Below, piece after piece: positions 36,598 through 47,568 of a stretch of DNA of 64,000 nt (positions are counted from its first letter, which is position 1; every line of letters begins with the position of its first letter). The notes below the pieces were generated by a model that worked only from the letters and a program-made list of their open reading frames with translations, was not told where the DNA came from and did no database searches. Source of the stretch: Neoceratodus forsteri (lineage: Eukaryota > Chordata > Ceratodontiformes > Ceratodontidae); assembly GCA_016271365.2 (NCBI GenBank), contig CM028129.1:1005591501-1005655500 (forward strand), written 5' to 3'. A program made the translations under genes and the position numbers.

Positions 36598-39342
36598 ATG
36601 GAGGGTAGTGAGTACCAATCCCATAGTCTAGGTAACAAGCTCCCTGAACTGGTGGCCTTGATGGAAGAGGGATGCCTGGATGTCGTGGCAGTCACAGAAA
36701 CATGGTACACAGAGAACCATGACTGGGATGTCAGCATACCAGGGTACACAATCTACAAGAGGGACAGGGAGGGTAGAAGAGGAAGAGGAGTAACTCTCTA
36801 TGTAAGGGAAGGGATCAAAGCAATGGAACTAAAGGGTAAACAAGGAGGAGAGGAGGCACTGTGGGTCACCCTGGAGACTGGAAATGGCACAGCAATCCAC
36901 ACAGGGGTTGTATACAGACCCCCGTCTCAGGGGGAGGAAATGGACAAGGAAATGATAGAAGGCATCTTTAGGATGGCAGAGAAAGGGGAGATATTGCTGA
37001 TGGGGGACCCGAATATGCCAGATGTTAACTGGAGCACCTTTGCTGCAGCCACATCCAAGAGCAGGGCCATTCTCGATGCCCTACAGGGGGCATGCCTCAG
37101 ACAGCTAATGTTGGAGCCCACTCAGGAGGGAGCAATCTTAGACCTGGTACTCTCAAATGGGGACAAAGAGAGGATCTCAGATCTAGAAATGGGTAGCCAT
37201 GTGGGAACAAGTGACTACCAAACTGTGGTTCACGAGAAACTCAGCTGTAGAGTCAAGCCATACAAAAGTGAAGGTACTGGACTTCAGGAGGGCTGATTTT
37301 GTCAAAATGGGAGAAGGCCTCAGAAATGCACTAGCAAACAGGCAAGAAGGAGGTGTGGAGCAAGAATGGGGACATATCAAAACTGCCATCACAGAGGCAA
37401 CAAGCCTTTGTGTGAAGCAAATAAACAAATCCAAATGAATGAAAGAAAAAAACACTATGGTTCTCAAAAGAGAGGTGGCAGGGACGGTTAGGGAGAAAAA
37501 GACAGCATTCAGGAAGTATAAGGAAACACAGAAGGAGCAGGACAGAGAACTGTACCAATTAAAGCAGAAGGAAGCGGGGAAGGCAGTCAGAATAGCAAAG
37601 GCCCAAACCGAGGGAAAGATAGCCAACTCGGTTAAGAAGGGGGATAAAACCTTTTATAGGTACATTAGGGAGCGAAGAAAGACAAAGGGAGGGATACTGA
37701 AGCTGAATAAAGAGGAGGGTGGGTGGGCAGAGAGGGACAGTGAAAAAGCAGAGATACTGAATGAATACTCCTGCTCAATATTTACTAAGGAAGAGGAGGG
37801 GGAGGTACCTAATCCAGTCAATAGAACCACTCTGGATAGGGGTGTCGATATCAGTCCTTTCACAGAAGAAAGGGTTCTGAAAGAACTCCTAAAACTGAAG
37901 GTGGACAGAGCAATGGGGCCTGATGGGATTCACCCCAGAATTCTAAAAGAACTAAGGGGAGAACTAGTAACACCACTGACTACCCTTTTTAACAAATCAT
38001 GGGAGGATGGTGTGGTACCTGAGGATTGGAGAAGGGTGGATGTGATTCCCCTTCACAAAAATGGGAGCAAGACAGAGGCAGGAAACTACAGACCTGTCAG
38101 TTTGACCTCAGTGGTAGGGAAAATGATGAAATCACATCTGAAGGAAAGAATTGTTAAGTACCTAGAGGCCAGTGGGGCACAGGACCCAAGGCAGCATGGA
38201 TTCACAGCGGGAAGGTCATGTCAGACAAATCTAATCAATTTCTTTGAGTGGATGGATGACCAAAGTAGTAGACCAGGGAGGGGCTGTGGACATGGCCTAC
38301 CTAGACTTTAGCAAGGCATTTGACACAGTCCCACACAAAAGATTGATAAACATTTAGCCAGCCTGGATAAAACATTGACTGGACAACAGGATGCAGAGGT
38401 TAATAGTAAACTGAGTCCACAGTGAAGAAAGGTGGTTACTAGTGGGGTACCGCAGGGTTCAATACTGGGACCAGTCCTTTTTAATGTCTTTATAAGTGAC
38501 ATTGCAGAGGGACTGGAAGGAAAAATATGTTTCTTTGCAGATGACACAAAGATCTGCAACAGGGTTGATACACAAGTTGGGGTGGAAAGGATGAGAAGGG
38601 ACTTGGCAAGGCTGGAGGAATGGTCAGAGGTATGGCAGCTTGGATTCAATGCAAAAAAGTGCAAAGTAATGCACCTGAGAAACAAAAACCCAGGAGAAGA
38701 GTACTCAGTGGGGGTTGAGATACTGACAACAATAAAAATGGAAAGGGACCTGGGGGGGTAGTTATATCAGATGACCTAAATGTGGGCAAGCAATGTGAGA
38801 AGACAGTAAGGAGGACTGGGTGGGGGGATACTGGGATGCATAGGGAGAGGCATAACCAGTAGAAAACAGGAAGCTGTTATCCCTCTGTACAGGCAGTCGG
38901 TGAGACCCCATCTGGAGTATTGTGTGCAGTTCTGGAGACCCAATCTCAGCAAAAACATAGGGTGCAGGCTGTCCCGAGGAGGGCAACCAAAATGGTGCAG
39001 GGTCTGCACCAGAAGACATACGAAGAGAGACTAAAGGAGCTTAATATGTATACCCTTGAGGAAAGGAGGGAGGGGGGCATGATAGAAACTTTCAAGTACC
39101 TCAAGGGAATCAACAAAGCCCAAGAGGGTAGCATCTTTCAGAAAAGGAAATATGCAAGAACAAGGGGGCACAATTTGGAGATAGAGGAAGGACAGCTCAG
39201 AGGTAATGTGAGGAAGTATTTTTTCATGGAGAGGGTTGTGGATGCATGGAACAGCCATCCTGAGGAGGTCGTGGAGTCAAGAACAGTGGAGGAATTCAAG
39301 AATGCATGGGACAGACATAAATCAATTCTATTGAGGGGGTAG
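36598..39342 (+). pseudogene. CR1 ORF2 remnant: endonuclease plus reverse transcriptase
   Basis: Segment 1 (36598-37296) is the apurinic-like endonuclease, with DVVAVTETWY, HDWDVSIPGY, GVVYRPPS, LLMGDPNMPDVNW and SDYQTVVHE. Segment 2 (37439-38311) is the reverse-transcriptase N-terminus, with GPDGIHPRILKEL, VIPLHKNG, NYRPVSLTSV and RQHGFTAGRSCQTNL. AYLDFSKAFDTVPH follows in another frame at 38297-38340. Segment 3 (38432-38761) has VTSGVPQGS and the FFADDTKI box. Segment 4 (38920-39342) is the thumb and C-terminus. At least three frameshifts and an in-frame TGA at 37436 break it. All catalytic boxes except where frames break are recognisable. It made the protein that copies the element into DNA. 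Now a pseudogene. Confidence 0.93.
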
Positions 39343-39457
39343 GAGGAAGTAGGCTGTTGGTTAACCGGGATCTACAGCTTATCCATTAGGTAGGGAAATG
39401 AGCAGGCCAGGTGGGCCAAGCGGTCCTTATCTGACATCAAATTCTATGTTTCTATGT

Positions 39458-40118
39458 TTGTGCAACACAACATGCCACATTCCTGTTACTACATGCAGTG
39501 ACTGTGCTTTATAGCACATATCATGACACATTCCTGTATCAGTAAGAAGTGATTACTCTGTCTACTATGCATCATGTTTTTTTCCAGTTTTAATATGTAG
39601 TGGCTACTCCTTCTACCACACAACATGTGCACTTCTGTTTAAGCAGGTAGTGATTCTACTTTCTGTCACATATTATGCCAAATTCCTGCATTGGAAGGTA
39701 GTAATTACACCTTGTATCACACATAATGCTACATTTCTGTATCAGTAGTAAGTGATTACACTTACCACATGTTACATCACTTCCCTGTTTTAATAGGCAG
39801 TGACTAGAGCTTCTACCACATCATGCACATTCCTGTTTCAGTAGGTGGCGGTTACACCTTTTACCACACATCACACCACATTCCCATTTTGGTAGCTAGT
39901 AATTACACTTTGTACCATGTATCATGCCACATTTCTGTTTCATCAGGTGATGAATACACCTTCTACTACACATCACGCCACATTCCTGTATCAGTAGATA
40001 GTGATTACACATTATACCACAAACCACATTACATTTCTGTATCAGTATGTAGTGATGGCACATTCTACCACATGTCACACCATCTTGCTCTTTCAGTAGG
40101 TAGTGATTATACCATCCA
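39458..40118. repeat. Minisatellite array 2, part c (diverged, about 52 bp)
   Basis: Resumes in phase after the CR1 with GTGCAACACAACATGCCACA. Units become CATTCCTGTATCAGTAGRTA and GTGATTACACCTTNTACCAC, so the array decays toward its 3' end. Ends at the 8 bp duplication ACCATCCA (40111-40118). Confidence 0.85.
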
Positions 40119-40621
40119 TGGTTCTATGTCATAACAGCGATCGCTGTTTTGCAATCGCTGTTATAGCGAGTGTATATCACCGAAAAGCAAATCGGTGATA
40201 TACATGAAGCGAACAAACATCTAGCAAGTGACACTTAGGTATTTATGCCCCCCACACCTAATAAATATAACAAACTCCGGAAGGGGGGTGCATGTTGGGG
40301 AGGAGGAGACACTGAATTTAAAAAAAAAATTACGACAGCACAAAAAATGTCCCCTGTCCCCAGCACCTGCTGCACCGATGCTAGCCACCCTCTCCACGAC
40401 ACCACATGGCTAGCTCAGCTGCAGCAGGCACACTATCCCACAAACCCCTCTTCCTTATCCCTCCCCTTCTTCTCCCTATCCTTCCCCCTTCCGGTCACCC
40501 TCCCTACACTAGCGGTCACGTTCAGTCACTACTCTTACAGGGTAGCCTAAATGGCTAACGCTGTAAATGAGTCACTGTATTGACAGTCGCTCATTTACAG
40601 TCACTATCATCCTTGTAAACC
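40119..40621. mobile_element. 503 bp hAT-like MITE with three hairpins, 8 bp TSD
   Basis: Flanked by ACCATCCA at 40111-40118 and 40622-40629. Removing 511 bp leaves a 49 bp array unit, close to the local 51 bp. The ends share only weak inverted similarity (GGTT at both). Inside are three tight stems: AACAGCGAT/ATCGCTGTT (about 40133-40166), GTATATCACCGA/TCGGTGATATAC (about 40172-40204) and CTGTAAATGAG/CTCATTTACAG (about 40561-40600). An 8 bp target duplication is typical of hAT transposons. No transposase, so non-autonomous. It had to be mobilised in trans. Confidence 0.75.
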
Positions 40622-40805
40622 ACCATCCACTACACATCATGCCATATTTTGGTTTCAGGGTAGTGATTTCGCCTTGTACCACACATCACATCACATTCCT
40701 TTTTCAATAGGGAGTGATTATTACACCTTACACTACATTCCTGGTTCAGTAGTTAGTGATTACATCTTCCACCACTCATCATGCCACATTTCTAGTTCAG
40801 AAGGG
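40622..40805. repeat. Minisatellite array 2, part d (end)
   Basis: Three or four degenerate units (ACATCACATCACATTCCTT, GTTCAGTAGTTAGTGATTAC) close the array. The sequence becomes unique after about 40805. Confidence 0.75.
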
Positions 40806-41924
40806 GTGAAGTATCTGGAGTCAGTTACTTATGAAATTCAACCAACAAACAGCTGCTTAAATGAACTTCGATAGAACTTTGATCCATTTTGATCAGCAGG
40901 ATCTGGTCTGGCCCTACATGGGTATATCTGGTAATGGAAGGTCATTTTTCTAAGCGACTTCTTCTTTACTTCCCTGCACTGTAGTCCCAGCTGCTGCTCT
41001 CCTGATTTGATATCAGTGCCAATTCCATTTATGATAATGGCTGTGTTGTTGTGCATTGCTCAGCTAAGCCCACCAGGGTACGTGCAATATAGGGAGTCTT
41101 AACAGTGGAATACAGATATATTCCTGACCTCTTGTAGTGTTACAAAATCCTAAGCAGCCTGAACTGCAGAGAATAAGTGACCCAAATAAAACTCTGCTGG
41201 GGATGTCTGGGCAGCATTGCATGCCACCCCACAGGGATGCAAAACAGAAAATGGTATCCTGAGCTGCCGCTGACCCCAGCTACCTGCAGTCTGTCAAGCA
41301 CTCACACCATGCTGCATTAGTGCAAAGGTAAGTCCTGGAGGAAAGCGGGGGAGTAAGGCTGCAGTGGCCAATTGCCAGAGGGTGGCGTGGGGCCGCAGGA
41401 GAAACACAACTAACTGCAAAATTAAAACATTTAAAAAACTCAGCTGTCTAAAGACAGCAAAGACGATGTTTGTCAGACTCACAGCATATCAGGGGAATAT
41501 ACTACCACTGTCCAAGTTCTGAATCAGATAACAACAAAGAAGACCTCTGCAACCTGATAGTTCAGTTGGGGTTACTTCAAGGATGTGACCCTTATTCTGT
41601 GCCTCTACTCAAATGTTGGGCTGGAGAAGTCCTGTTTGCATTTTGAAGCTCTCCCCACAGAGACTTTGGACAGGCAAGCGCTAGGCTTGCAATTTTAATT
41701 CAGTAGACTTCAGGAGTTCTGGACACAACTTGGAATGACCCAGGAGTAACCCACTGTTGATTTACCAGAAGGCAACAGAGAAAACCAAAAACTAATTGTG
41801 AGACTAGTTCTTTATTCAAGTTACATTTTCTCATGTTCTCCCTGATGAAGGCTGGTCAAATGTAAGTGTTTTTCTTCTGCTACCCAGCAGTCTCCCTACA
41901 AATTGATCTTTGGTCACACTTTGG
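40806..41924. other. Intronic stretch with no recognised feature
   Basis: Unique-looking sequence between arrays 2 and 3. AAAGGTAAGTCC at about 41326 resembles a donor site, but no conserved coding sequence precedes it. Confidence 0.5.
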
Positions 41925-42345
41925 TTACTTCAAGTTGTGTCTAGTACCACATTGCCTGTACAACTTACCTTTACTTGGTTCCTCGATGAAGAGCCGCCCT
42001 GACTAGAAGCACTGAAGAAAGGTTCACTGTATCCTCATTGAAATCTGTGTTGAAAACAGTAAAAACTCAGCTTTATTGAGCCACAGTTTTTTTCTTACTG
42101 ATGAGTCAGTTCCTCTGTGTGTTTGATTTTCTCTTCCTTGAGTCATCCTATGGTAATTCTGAATTGTAGCTAGCACCTCACTGGCAACCCAGCTTACCCT
42201 TCCCTGAGTCATCATAAGGTCATTCTGAGTTGTACCTGCCAATACGGCCTAGTCTATCTTGTGTCACCTCTGGGTTGTTCTGAGTTGTGTTTGGTACTGC
42301 ACTGCATATGCCTCCCACCCTATAGTTGTAGCCAGTGCTAAGTGG
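41925..42345. repeat. Minisatellite array 3, part a (about 66 bp unit)
   Basis: Units built on TTGTGTCTAGTACCACATTGC and CCTGGGTCATTCTGAGTTGT, degenerate. Continues at 44095-44650 after an interruption of about 1.75 kb. Confidence 0.75.
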
Positions 42346-42641
42346 TACTGTATATCTAGATATTACTCAGGGAATCCATTTAAAATCAATTTAGATTTCT
42401 CTATGACATATCTAGATATTTCCAGATGTACATAAACAATGACGACTGAGGAAGTTGGTCATTTCTAAGGGATTAATAACTGGTTGGGGGGTTGGGAGTC
42501 CTGAGGCACAGCCTTGCATCAGTTGTTATTCCAAGGAAATTACCACTTTGAGGTTGTTATAGCAGTTATAAGTCTAATCACAATAACAACTGAGCAATGT
42601 TTGAGCAGTGTGGCACAAGTATGCCTTACATTTAAGACATT

Positions 42642-43965
42642 GGGCCTGATTCTCAAAGCTCCTGGGATGATGCAAGGGCTTGCATCCCAGTGATTTGTGC
42701 AAAGTGCTCCTTGCACCAAATGATGCCCTGTGAGCAACTCACAAAGGCAGGCTGTGCCTACCACATGCAGTCTGCACCAAATGGAGCTTGCACCGCCCTT
42801 GCGTCACACACTGGGATGCGGCATGGTGCTAGGGTCTTGCATCAGACACAGGCTGCCAAATCCCATGAATTGCAATTCACAAAACTCCCCCGGTGATGAA
42901 CTTTCTAAGCACCCTTAGACCAACCAAGGCTGGTCTAAGGGTACTTAGAAATGTCACCACTGGTAGGCTTGAACAGGTAGCAGCAATGTTCTGCGGGTCC
43001 CCCTTCCCGATATCCCCAACAAGAATGGTAAATCAAACCCCACTGTGGTATAGTGGCCCCCCTCCTCAATCCACGATGTCCCTGAAATGTATGTGTTAAA
43101 CTAACCCTGTGGTGGTATAGTGGCCCCACTCCCCACTCTCCAATGTCCCCAACCTGATTGGTAAATCAAACCCCATTGTGAAATAGTGGCCGCCTCCTGA
43201 TCCCAGCGTCCCAGAAATAAAAGCTCAAAGTACCCTGGTGGTCTGGTGGACCCCAGCAGTGCCCTGCCACTGCCCCCATCCCATAACCAAGCCAGGGACT
43301 GGCATAGCCCACCACTCACCACCACGGCCAGCCATCGACTGAGCACTCAGTGAGCACGTGCTGTATATAGTACACTCTCAGTGACTGACAGCTCACTGAG
43401 CACGTGCTATATACAGTATGCGCTCATTGAGTGCTCAGTCAGCAGGTGGCCTTAGTGGAGCGCAGTGGGCTGTACCAGTTGCCAGCTCAGTTACGAGATA
43501 GGGAAGAGCAGGGTGGTTGGGCACTGCTGAGTTGGGGGTCCACTAGACCACAAGGGTATTCTGTTTTTAATATCAGGGACATCAGGGATCAGGGAGGGGG
43601 CCACTATACCACCATGGGGTTAGTTTAAAACATACATTTTGGGGTCATCAGGGAAGGGGGCCACTATACCACAACGGGGTTTCATTAAATATACATTTTG
43701 GAGACATTGGGGCTGTGGACGGGGGCCGCTAGCCACCAGGGATTAGCTAGAGCAGTGCACAGCTGCCCCACAGCTTGTGTCAGACCCTCAGGATGAGCTG
43801 TCAGTTTGGCACACTGCCAGGGTTGCCACAAGCCACGGGACTTTGCTACTGGGACCCCTGCCCAATGGAGAATGTGGCACAGGGTCCCTGGCGCACCAGG
43901 CTTCGACGCAACCTGCCTTTGGTGACAGCTTGCATCAGTCTAAAGGCTCTTTGAGAATCAAGCCC
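42642..43965. mobile_element. 1324 bp foldback DNA transposon, Harbinger-like ends
   Basis: Terminal repeats GGGCCTGATTCTCAAAG (from 42642) and CTTTGAGAATCAAGCCC (to 43965) match at 16 of 17, flanked by ATT at 42639-42641 and 43966-43968. The arms are imperfectly complementary along most of the length. The centre is a palindrome around GAGCACGTGCTRTATA (about 43346-43430). Each arm carries 65-75 bp internal repeats with CCACTATACCAC and CATACATTTTGG words. There is no transposase. A 3 bp duplication and this TIR style suggest the PIF/Harbinger superfamily, as inference only. The 300 bp before it (42346-42641) and 130 bp after it hold nothing I recognise. Confidence 0.8.
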
Positions 43966-44094
43966 ATTGTGTGCCCCACTGCATCAGTTCACAGCTGGAT
44001 TGGTCATTTCTAAGACATCAAAGACCGATCTGGTAGCCAATCAGGAACCTTGCTAGGTTCATTAATACATAATTAGACTTATAATACCACTTAT

Positions 44095-44650
44095 CCATGA
44101 CTGCAACAGTACTTCTGAGTCACTCTGCCCTGGGTCTTCTGAACTGTCTCTAATACTGCACTGCATATGTATCCTACTATACCTTGGGTCACCACCCCCC
44201 TACCGTAGGTCATTTTAAATTGTGTCTAGTACCATAGTATGTATACAGCCTACCTTACATTTATTCACCCTGGGTTATTTTGAGTTGTACCTAGAAACAT
44301 ACTACCTATACAGCCTACCATACCTTTTCTCTCCTCTGGGTCATTTCAATCTGTGTCTAGTACCACACTGTCTATGCAATCTATGCTATCTTGAGTCACT
44401 CCTGGGTAATTTCCAGTTGTGTCTAGTACTGTACAGCCTACGAAGCCTACCCTAGTGTGTGTCACCTCTGTATCATTTTGAATTGTGTCTAGTACTATGG
44501 TGCCTAAATAGACCACCCTTACACTGGTTTCACTTGGGTCATCTCAAGTTGTGCCAAGTACCACACTGTGTATCCACCCTGTCCTGGTCACCACAAGGTA
44601 ATTTCAAAATGTATCTGGCTACTGGACTGCTTATGCTGTCTTGTGGATTT
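44095..44650. repeat. Minisatellite array 3, part b (about 66 bp unit)
   Basis: TTGTGTCTAGTACC-type words recur near 44224, 44355, 44419 and 44486, with related ones at 44297 and 44552, so spacing is 58-73 bp. GGGTCATTTYAA words lie between. Degenerate. Confidence 0.85.
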
Positions 44651-44678
44651 TGTAGTGTTGGTCAGGAGTTCGTCTTTA

Positions 44679-45715
44679 GAAACATAGAAACATAGACTTT
44701 GACAGCAGATAAGGACTGCTTGGCCGACCTAGTCTGCCCATTTCCTACCTACAGGATAAGCTGCAGATCCTAGTTAACCAACAGCCTATTTCTTCCTACC
44801 ACCCACAAAAATTGCCTTATGTCTGTCCCATGCATTCTTGAATTCTCCCACAGTTTTAGACCCCACAACCTCCTCAGGAAGGCTGTTCCATGTGTCCACC
44901 ACCCTCTCTGTGAAAAAATACTTTCTCACATTGCCCCTGAACCGTCTCCCCCATCTTCAAATTGTGTCCCCTTGTTCTTGCACATCTCTTTTTCTGAAAG
45001 ATGCTACCTTCTTGGACTTTATTGATTCCACTGAGGTACTTAAAAGTTTCTATCATGTCCCCCCCTCCCTCCTTTCCTCAAGGGTATACATGTTAAGCTC
45101 CTTTAGTCTTTCCTCATATGGCTTCTCTTGCAGACCCTGCACCATTTTAGTTGCCCTCCTCTGGACTGCCTCTATCCTGTCTATGTCCTTGCGGAGATGG
45201 GGTCTCCAGAACTGGATGCAGTACTCCAGATGGGGTCTCACCAACTGTCTGTAAAAAGGGATGACAACTTCCTGTTTTCTGCTGGCGATGCCTCTCCCTA
45301 TACATCCCAGTATCCCCCCAGCCCTCCCTACTGCCTTCTCACACTGCTTGCTAACCTTAAGGTCATCTGACATGTTAACCCCAGGTCCCTTTCCATTTTT
45401 GTTGTTGTTACTACCCCCATTGTGTAATCTTCCCTGGTTTTGTTTCCCAGGTGCATTGTTTTGCACTTCTTTGCATTGAATCCAAGCTGCTATACTTCTG
45501 ACCATTCCTCCAACCTTGCCAAGCCCCTTCTCATCCTTTCCATGCCTCCTTGTGTATCAACCCTGTTGCAGATCTTTGTGTCATCTGCAAAGAGGCATAC
45601 TTTTCCTTCCAGTCCCTCTGCAATGTCACTTATAAAGACATTAAAAAGGACTGGACCCAGTACTGAGCCCTGCGGTACCCCACTAGTAACCCCTCATTCT
45701 TCAGAGTGGACTCCA
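44679..45715 (-). mobile_element. 5'-truncated CR1 LINE, 1037 bp, 6 bp TSD
   Basis: Flanked by TCTTTA at 44673-44678 and 45716-45721. On the minus strand it runs from just before the reverse-transcriptase VTSGVPQGS region (about 45690) through the FADDTKI box (about 45580-45600), RPHLEYC and ERLKELNMYTLEERR (45053-45250) to the TCTATGTTTCTATG tail. The parts at 45053-45505 and 44874-45056 are in different frames, so it is broken. Same subfamily as 34920-39457, here antisense to the copine gene. Confidence 0.92.
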
Positions 45716-45721
45716 TCTTTA

Positions 45722-46334
45722 ATCGTCCATCTGGCTAAACTTGTTACTGTAGAGCTTTATAATTGCTTCAGCCAATCAGCACTAATGATTCACTTGTGTG
45801 TGATGACCTCTTATATCCACAAGAGGTCCTCATGGTCAAGATTTGCAGAAGATGAATGCCCACTTTTTCGGAGAGAAGACTACTACAAATTTAACAAAAA
45901 CTTCTTATTACCTTTCTCCAGTTTAAAAAAAAAAAACTAGAATAGAAGAATCAGTATATTGTTAATAGGGATGTGGAGGTGTCTCTTGATACTAAAACCC
46001 TGTTTTCTTGTACATCTCTGACAAGTCAGAACTGCTCATCTTTGCTTTATGGTTGTCTCTCCTAAAGGAACACAGAAGGTGGCACTTTTATGGGATTTAT
46101 AGGCAGCTCTGCATTAGTCACTAAAAATATTCCTTATCTCTTACATCCCTCCCATGAATGATGATAGGCAGACAGAATTGTTGCCTACTTCTCTGTGGTG
46201 TCTGGCAAGAACGTGTCTGCTCTTTTAAGTAGATCCCTTTTTCCAATATTGTGTCTCAGAAGGGGATTCTGGTACAGAGGAAATTGCTGTCAATGAGAAA
46301 CTGTAAATATTTTTCTCACTTTTGCCTTCTGTAG
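45722..46334. other. Intron, end before exon 2 of the window
   Basis: No repeat family recognised. An A run lies at about 45926-45937. The last 40 bases form a pyrimidine-rich acceptor ending TTTTGCCTTCTGTAG. Confidence 0.6.
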
Positions 46335-46388
46335 GTCATAAATCCAAAGAAGAAAGGCAAGAAGAAAAAATACATCAACTCTGGGACT
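46335..46388 (+). CDS. CPNE8: Copine exon: lysine-rich linker
   Basis: A 54 bp exon of exactly 18 codons, VINPKKKGKKKKYINSGT, with acceptor CTTCTGTAG|GTC and donor ACT|GTGAGT. Both flanking introns are phase 0, so skipping it would not shift the frame. In copines this basic segment links the second C2 domain to the von Willebrand A-like domain and is one of the most recognisable parts of the family. The KKKGKKKKY spelling favours CPNE8 over CPNE5 in my recollection. Paralogue choice is the uncertain part. It follows 26778-26853 in frame and is 1118 bp from the next exon. Confidence 0.94.
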
Positions 46389-47506
46389 GTGAGTAGTCTT
46401 GATATAGGAGTTGGGGTTGTGGGAGTAGGGAATGACGGGGAGCAGGGGTGAAGGGTCAACAATGGAACTTGAGCAATCTAAGTATAGGAGCTAAGGGTGA
46501 AGGCAGGGACTGTGGGAGCAGAAGTGAGGGGTTTTCATCCATGGACAGAGTAAGATGGTTAAAGGAATAGGGGTAAGGCGGATCTGAGTGTGAAGGAATT
46601 ATCCCTGAATTATAAGTATTGTGGGTATGAAAGCTGGTGTAAGGGGGATCTGGGGTGAGGAGTTATCTACATTGTAAGTGGCTTGGAAATGGTAGCTGGA
46701 GTTGGAGAAAAAGGGTGCAGGGTTATTGTCTTTCAGTGTAAGTAATCTAGGAATGGCAGCTGGCTATAATCCCTCTAGACTGTATGTAAACTGTGAATGG
46801 GAGTGTAAGGCGACATGGCTATCTCTGATGGACTATCACTTGGGTTTAGATTAGTGTGAAATATGTTTTTATTTTCAGTCTTGCTCATGTATTACTATGG
46901 TTGAGTGGTCCGACCACTGCATTCATGGTGCACTGTGATAAGGCACATACTTCTCCACCTATTACTATGAAAATGAATAGCACTGGACTTTAAAATGTGG
47001 AACAAATGGCCAAAAAGTGTAGCACTTTTTGATTTTTACATAATAAGTTTAGAAGTATTGGGCACCAAATGTTTAGCATAAAGGAATGTTTCTATTAAGT
47101 TAGTTTTTTTAATAGTTCATGTCTCCAGAAATAACTCTAACATTATGTAGAGTGTCAATTTCCTTTGTGGAGCAAGGGTACATATGAGTGTAAAATATAT
47201 AAAGTTATGCAAAATACATAGCAGTTGAGAGGTATGACTGCAGACCCTGTACACTGGGGATGTTTTTCGGGGGAGGAGAAGTTGGAAGAACCGTTATCTT
47301 CCTGTCAAATATTTTCTGTCTTTCCTCCCTCCCTCATTATAGTAGTTTTTTTGTTGTTATTCTTGTTGTTGTTTGCTAACAAGCATACCTTCTCATTTCT
47401 CCTTCCTTGAATTACCGCAGTCTGGCATGAGCAGTGATGTTTAAATTAAGCCCCATGTTCTCTGAAGTTCTGATTGTTGTTTTCTCTCTCTCTCTCTCTC
47501 TCCAAG
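46389..47506. other. Short intron between copine exons, CT microsatellite at acceptor
   Basis: 1118 bp with GT...AG ends. The acceptor pyrimidine tract is a (CT)n microsatellite at about 47481-47502, followed by CCAAG. Degenerate GGGGTGA-type short words at 46440-46760 suggest an old local repeat. No coding sequence. Confidence 0.75.
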
Positions 47507-47568
47507 GTTACCCTCCTCTCCTTCACAGTAGATTCTGAATACACGTTTGTAGATTACATAAAAGGAGG
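47507..47568 (+). CDS. CPNE8: Copine exon: start of the von Willebrand A-like domain
   Basis: A 62 bp exon: 20 codons from VTLLSFTVDSE to YTFVDYIKG plus two bases (GG) of a split glycine codon, donor GG|GTAAGT (downstream intron phase 2). It continues the linker exon in frame. In copines this leads into the A-like domain that mediates protein partner binding. The next exon (expected to start G plus TQ-NFTVAIDFTASNG) is not present up to 64000, so the downstream intron exceeds 16.4 kb. Subgroup CPNE5/8/9. VDSE and FVDYIKGG do not settle which one. Confidence 0.93.

Larger units (their letters stand above)
34920..39457 (+). mobile_element. Nearly complete CR1 LINE, 4538 bp, 5 bp TSD
   Basis: Flanked by TTGTG at 34915-34919 and 39458-39462. 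Removing 4543 bp restores the 51 bp period of array 2 exactly. The order is 5' untranslated region (34920-35485), ORF1 (35486-36418), ORF2 with endonuclease and reverse transcriptase (36598-39342), and a short 3' region ending in TTCTATGTTTCTATGT. The length matches the usual full-length CR1 of about 4.5 kb. Both ORFs carry frameshifts and stops, so it cannot retrotranspose, but it is less decayed than its neighbours. It lies in the sense orientation within the copine intron. Confidence 0.93.

Noticed and set aside
36927..37626. Minus-strand frames opposite the CR1 ORF2
   Set aside because: They are antisense shadows of the endonuclease and reverse-transcriptase frame.
15866..40805. CRISPR-like repeat-spacer arrays
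   Set aside because: Units are contiguous variants with no unique spacers, in vertebrate intronic DNA. They are minisatellites.
41326..41335. Donor-like AAAGGTAAGTCC
   Set aside because: No conserved coding sequence upstream. Isolated donor-like words are common.
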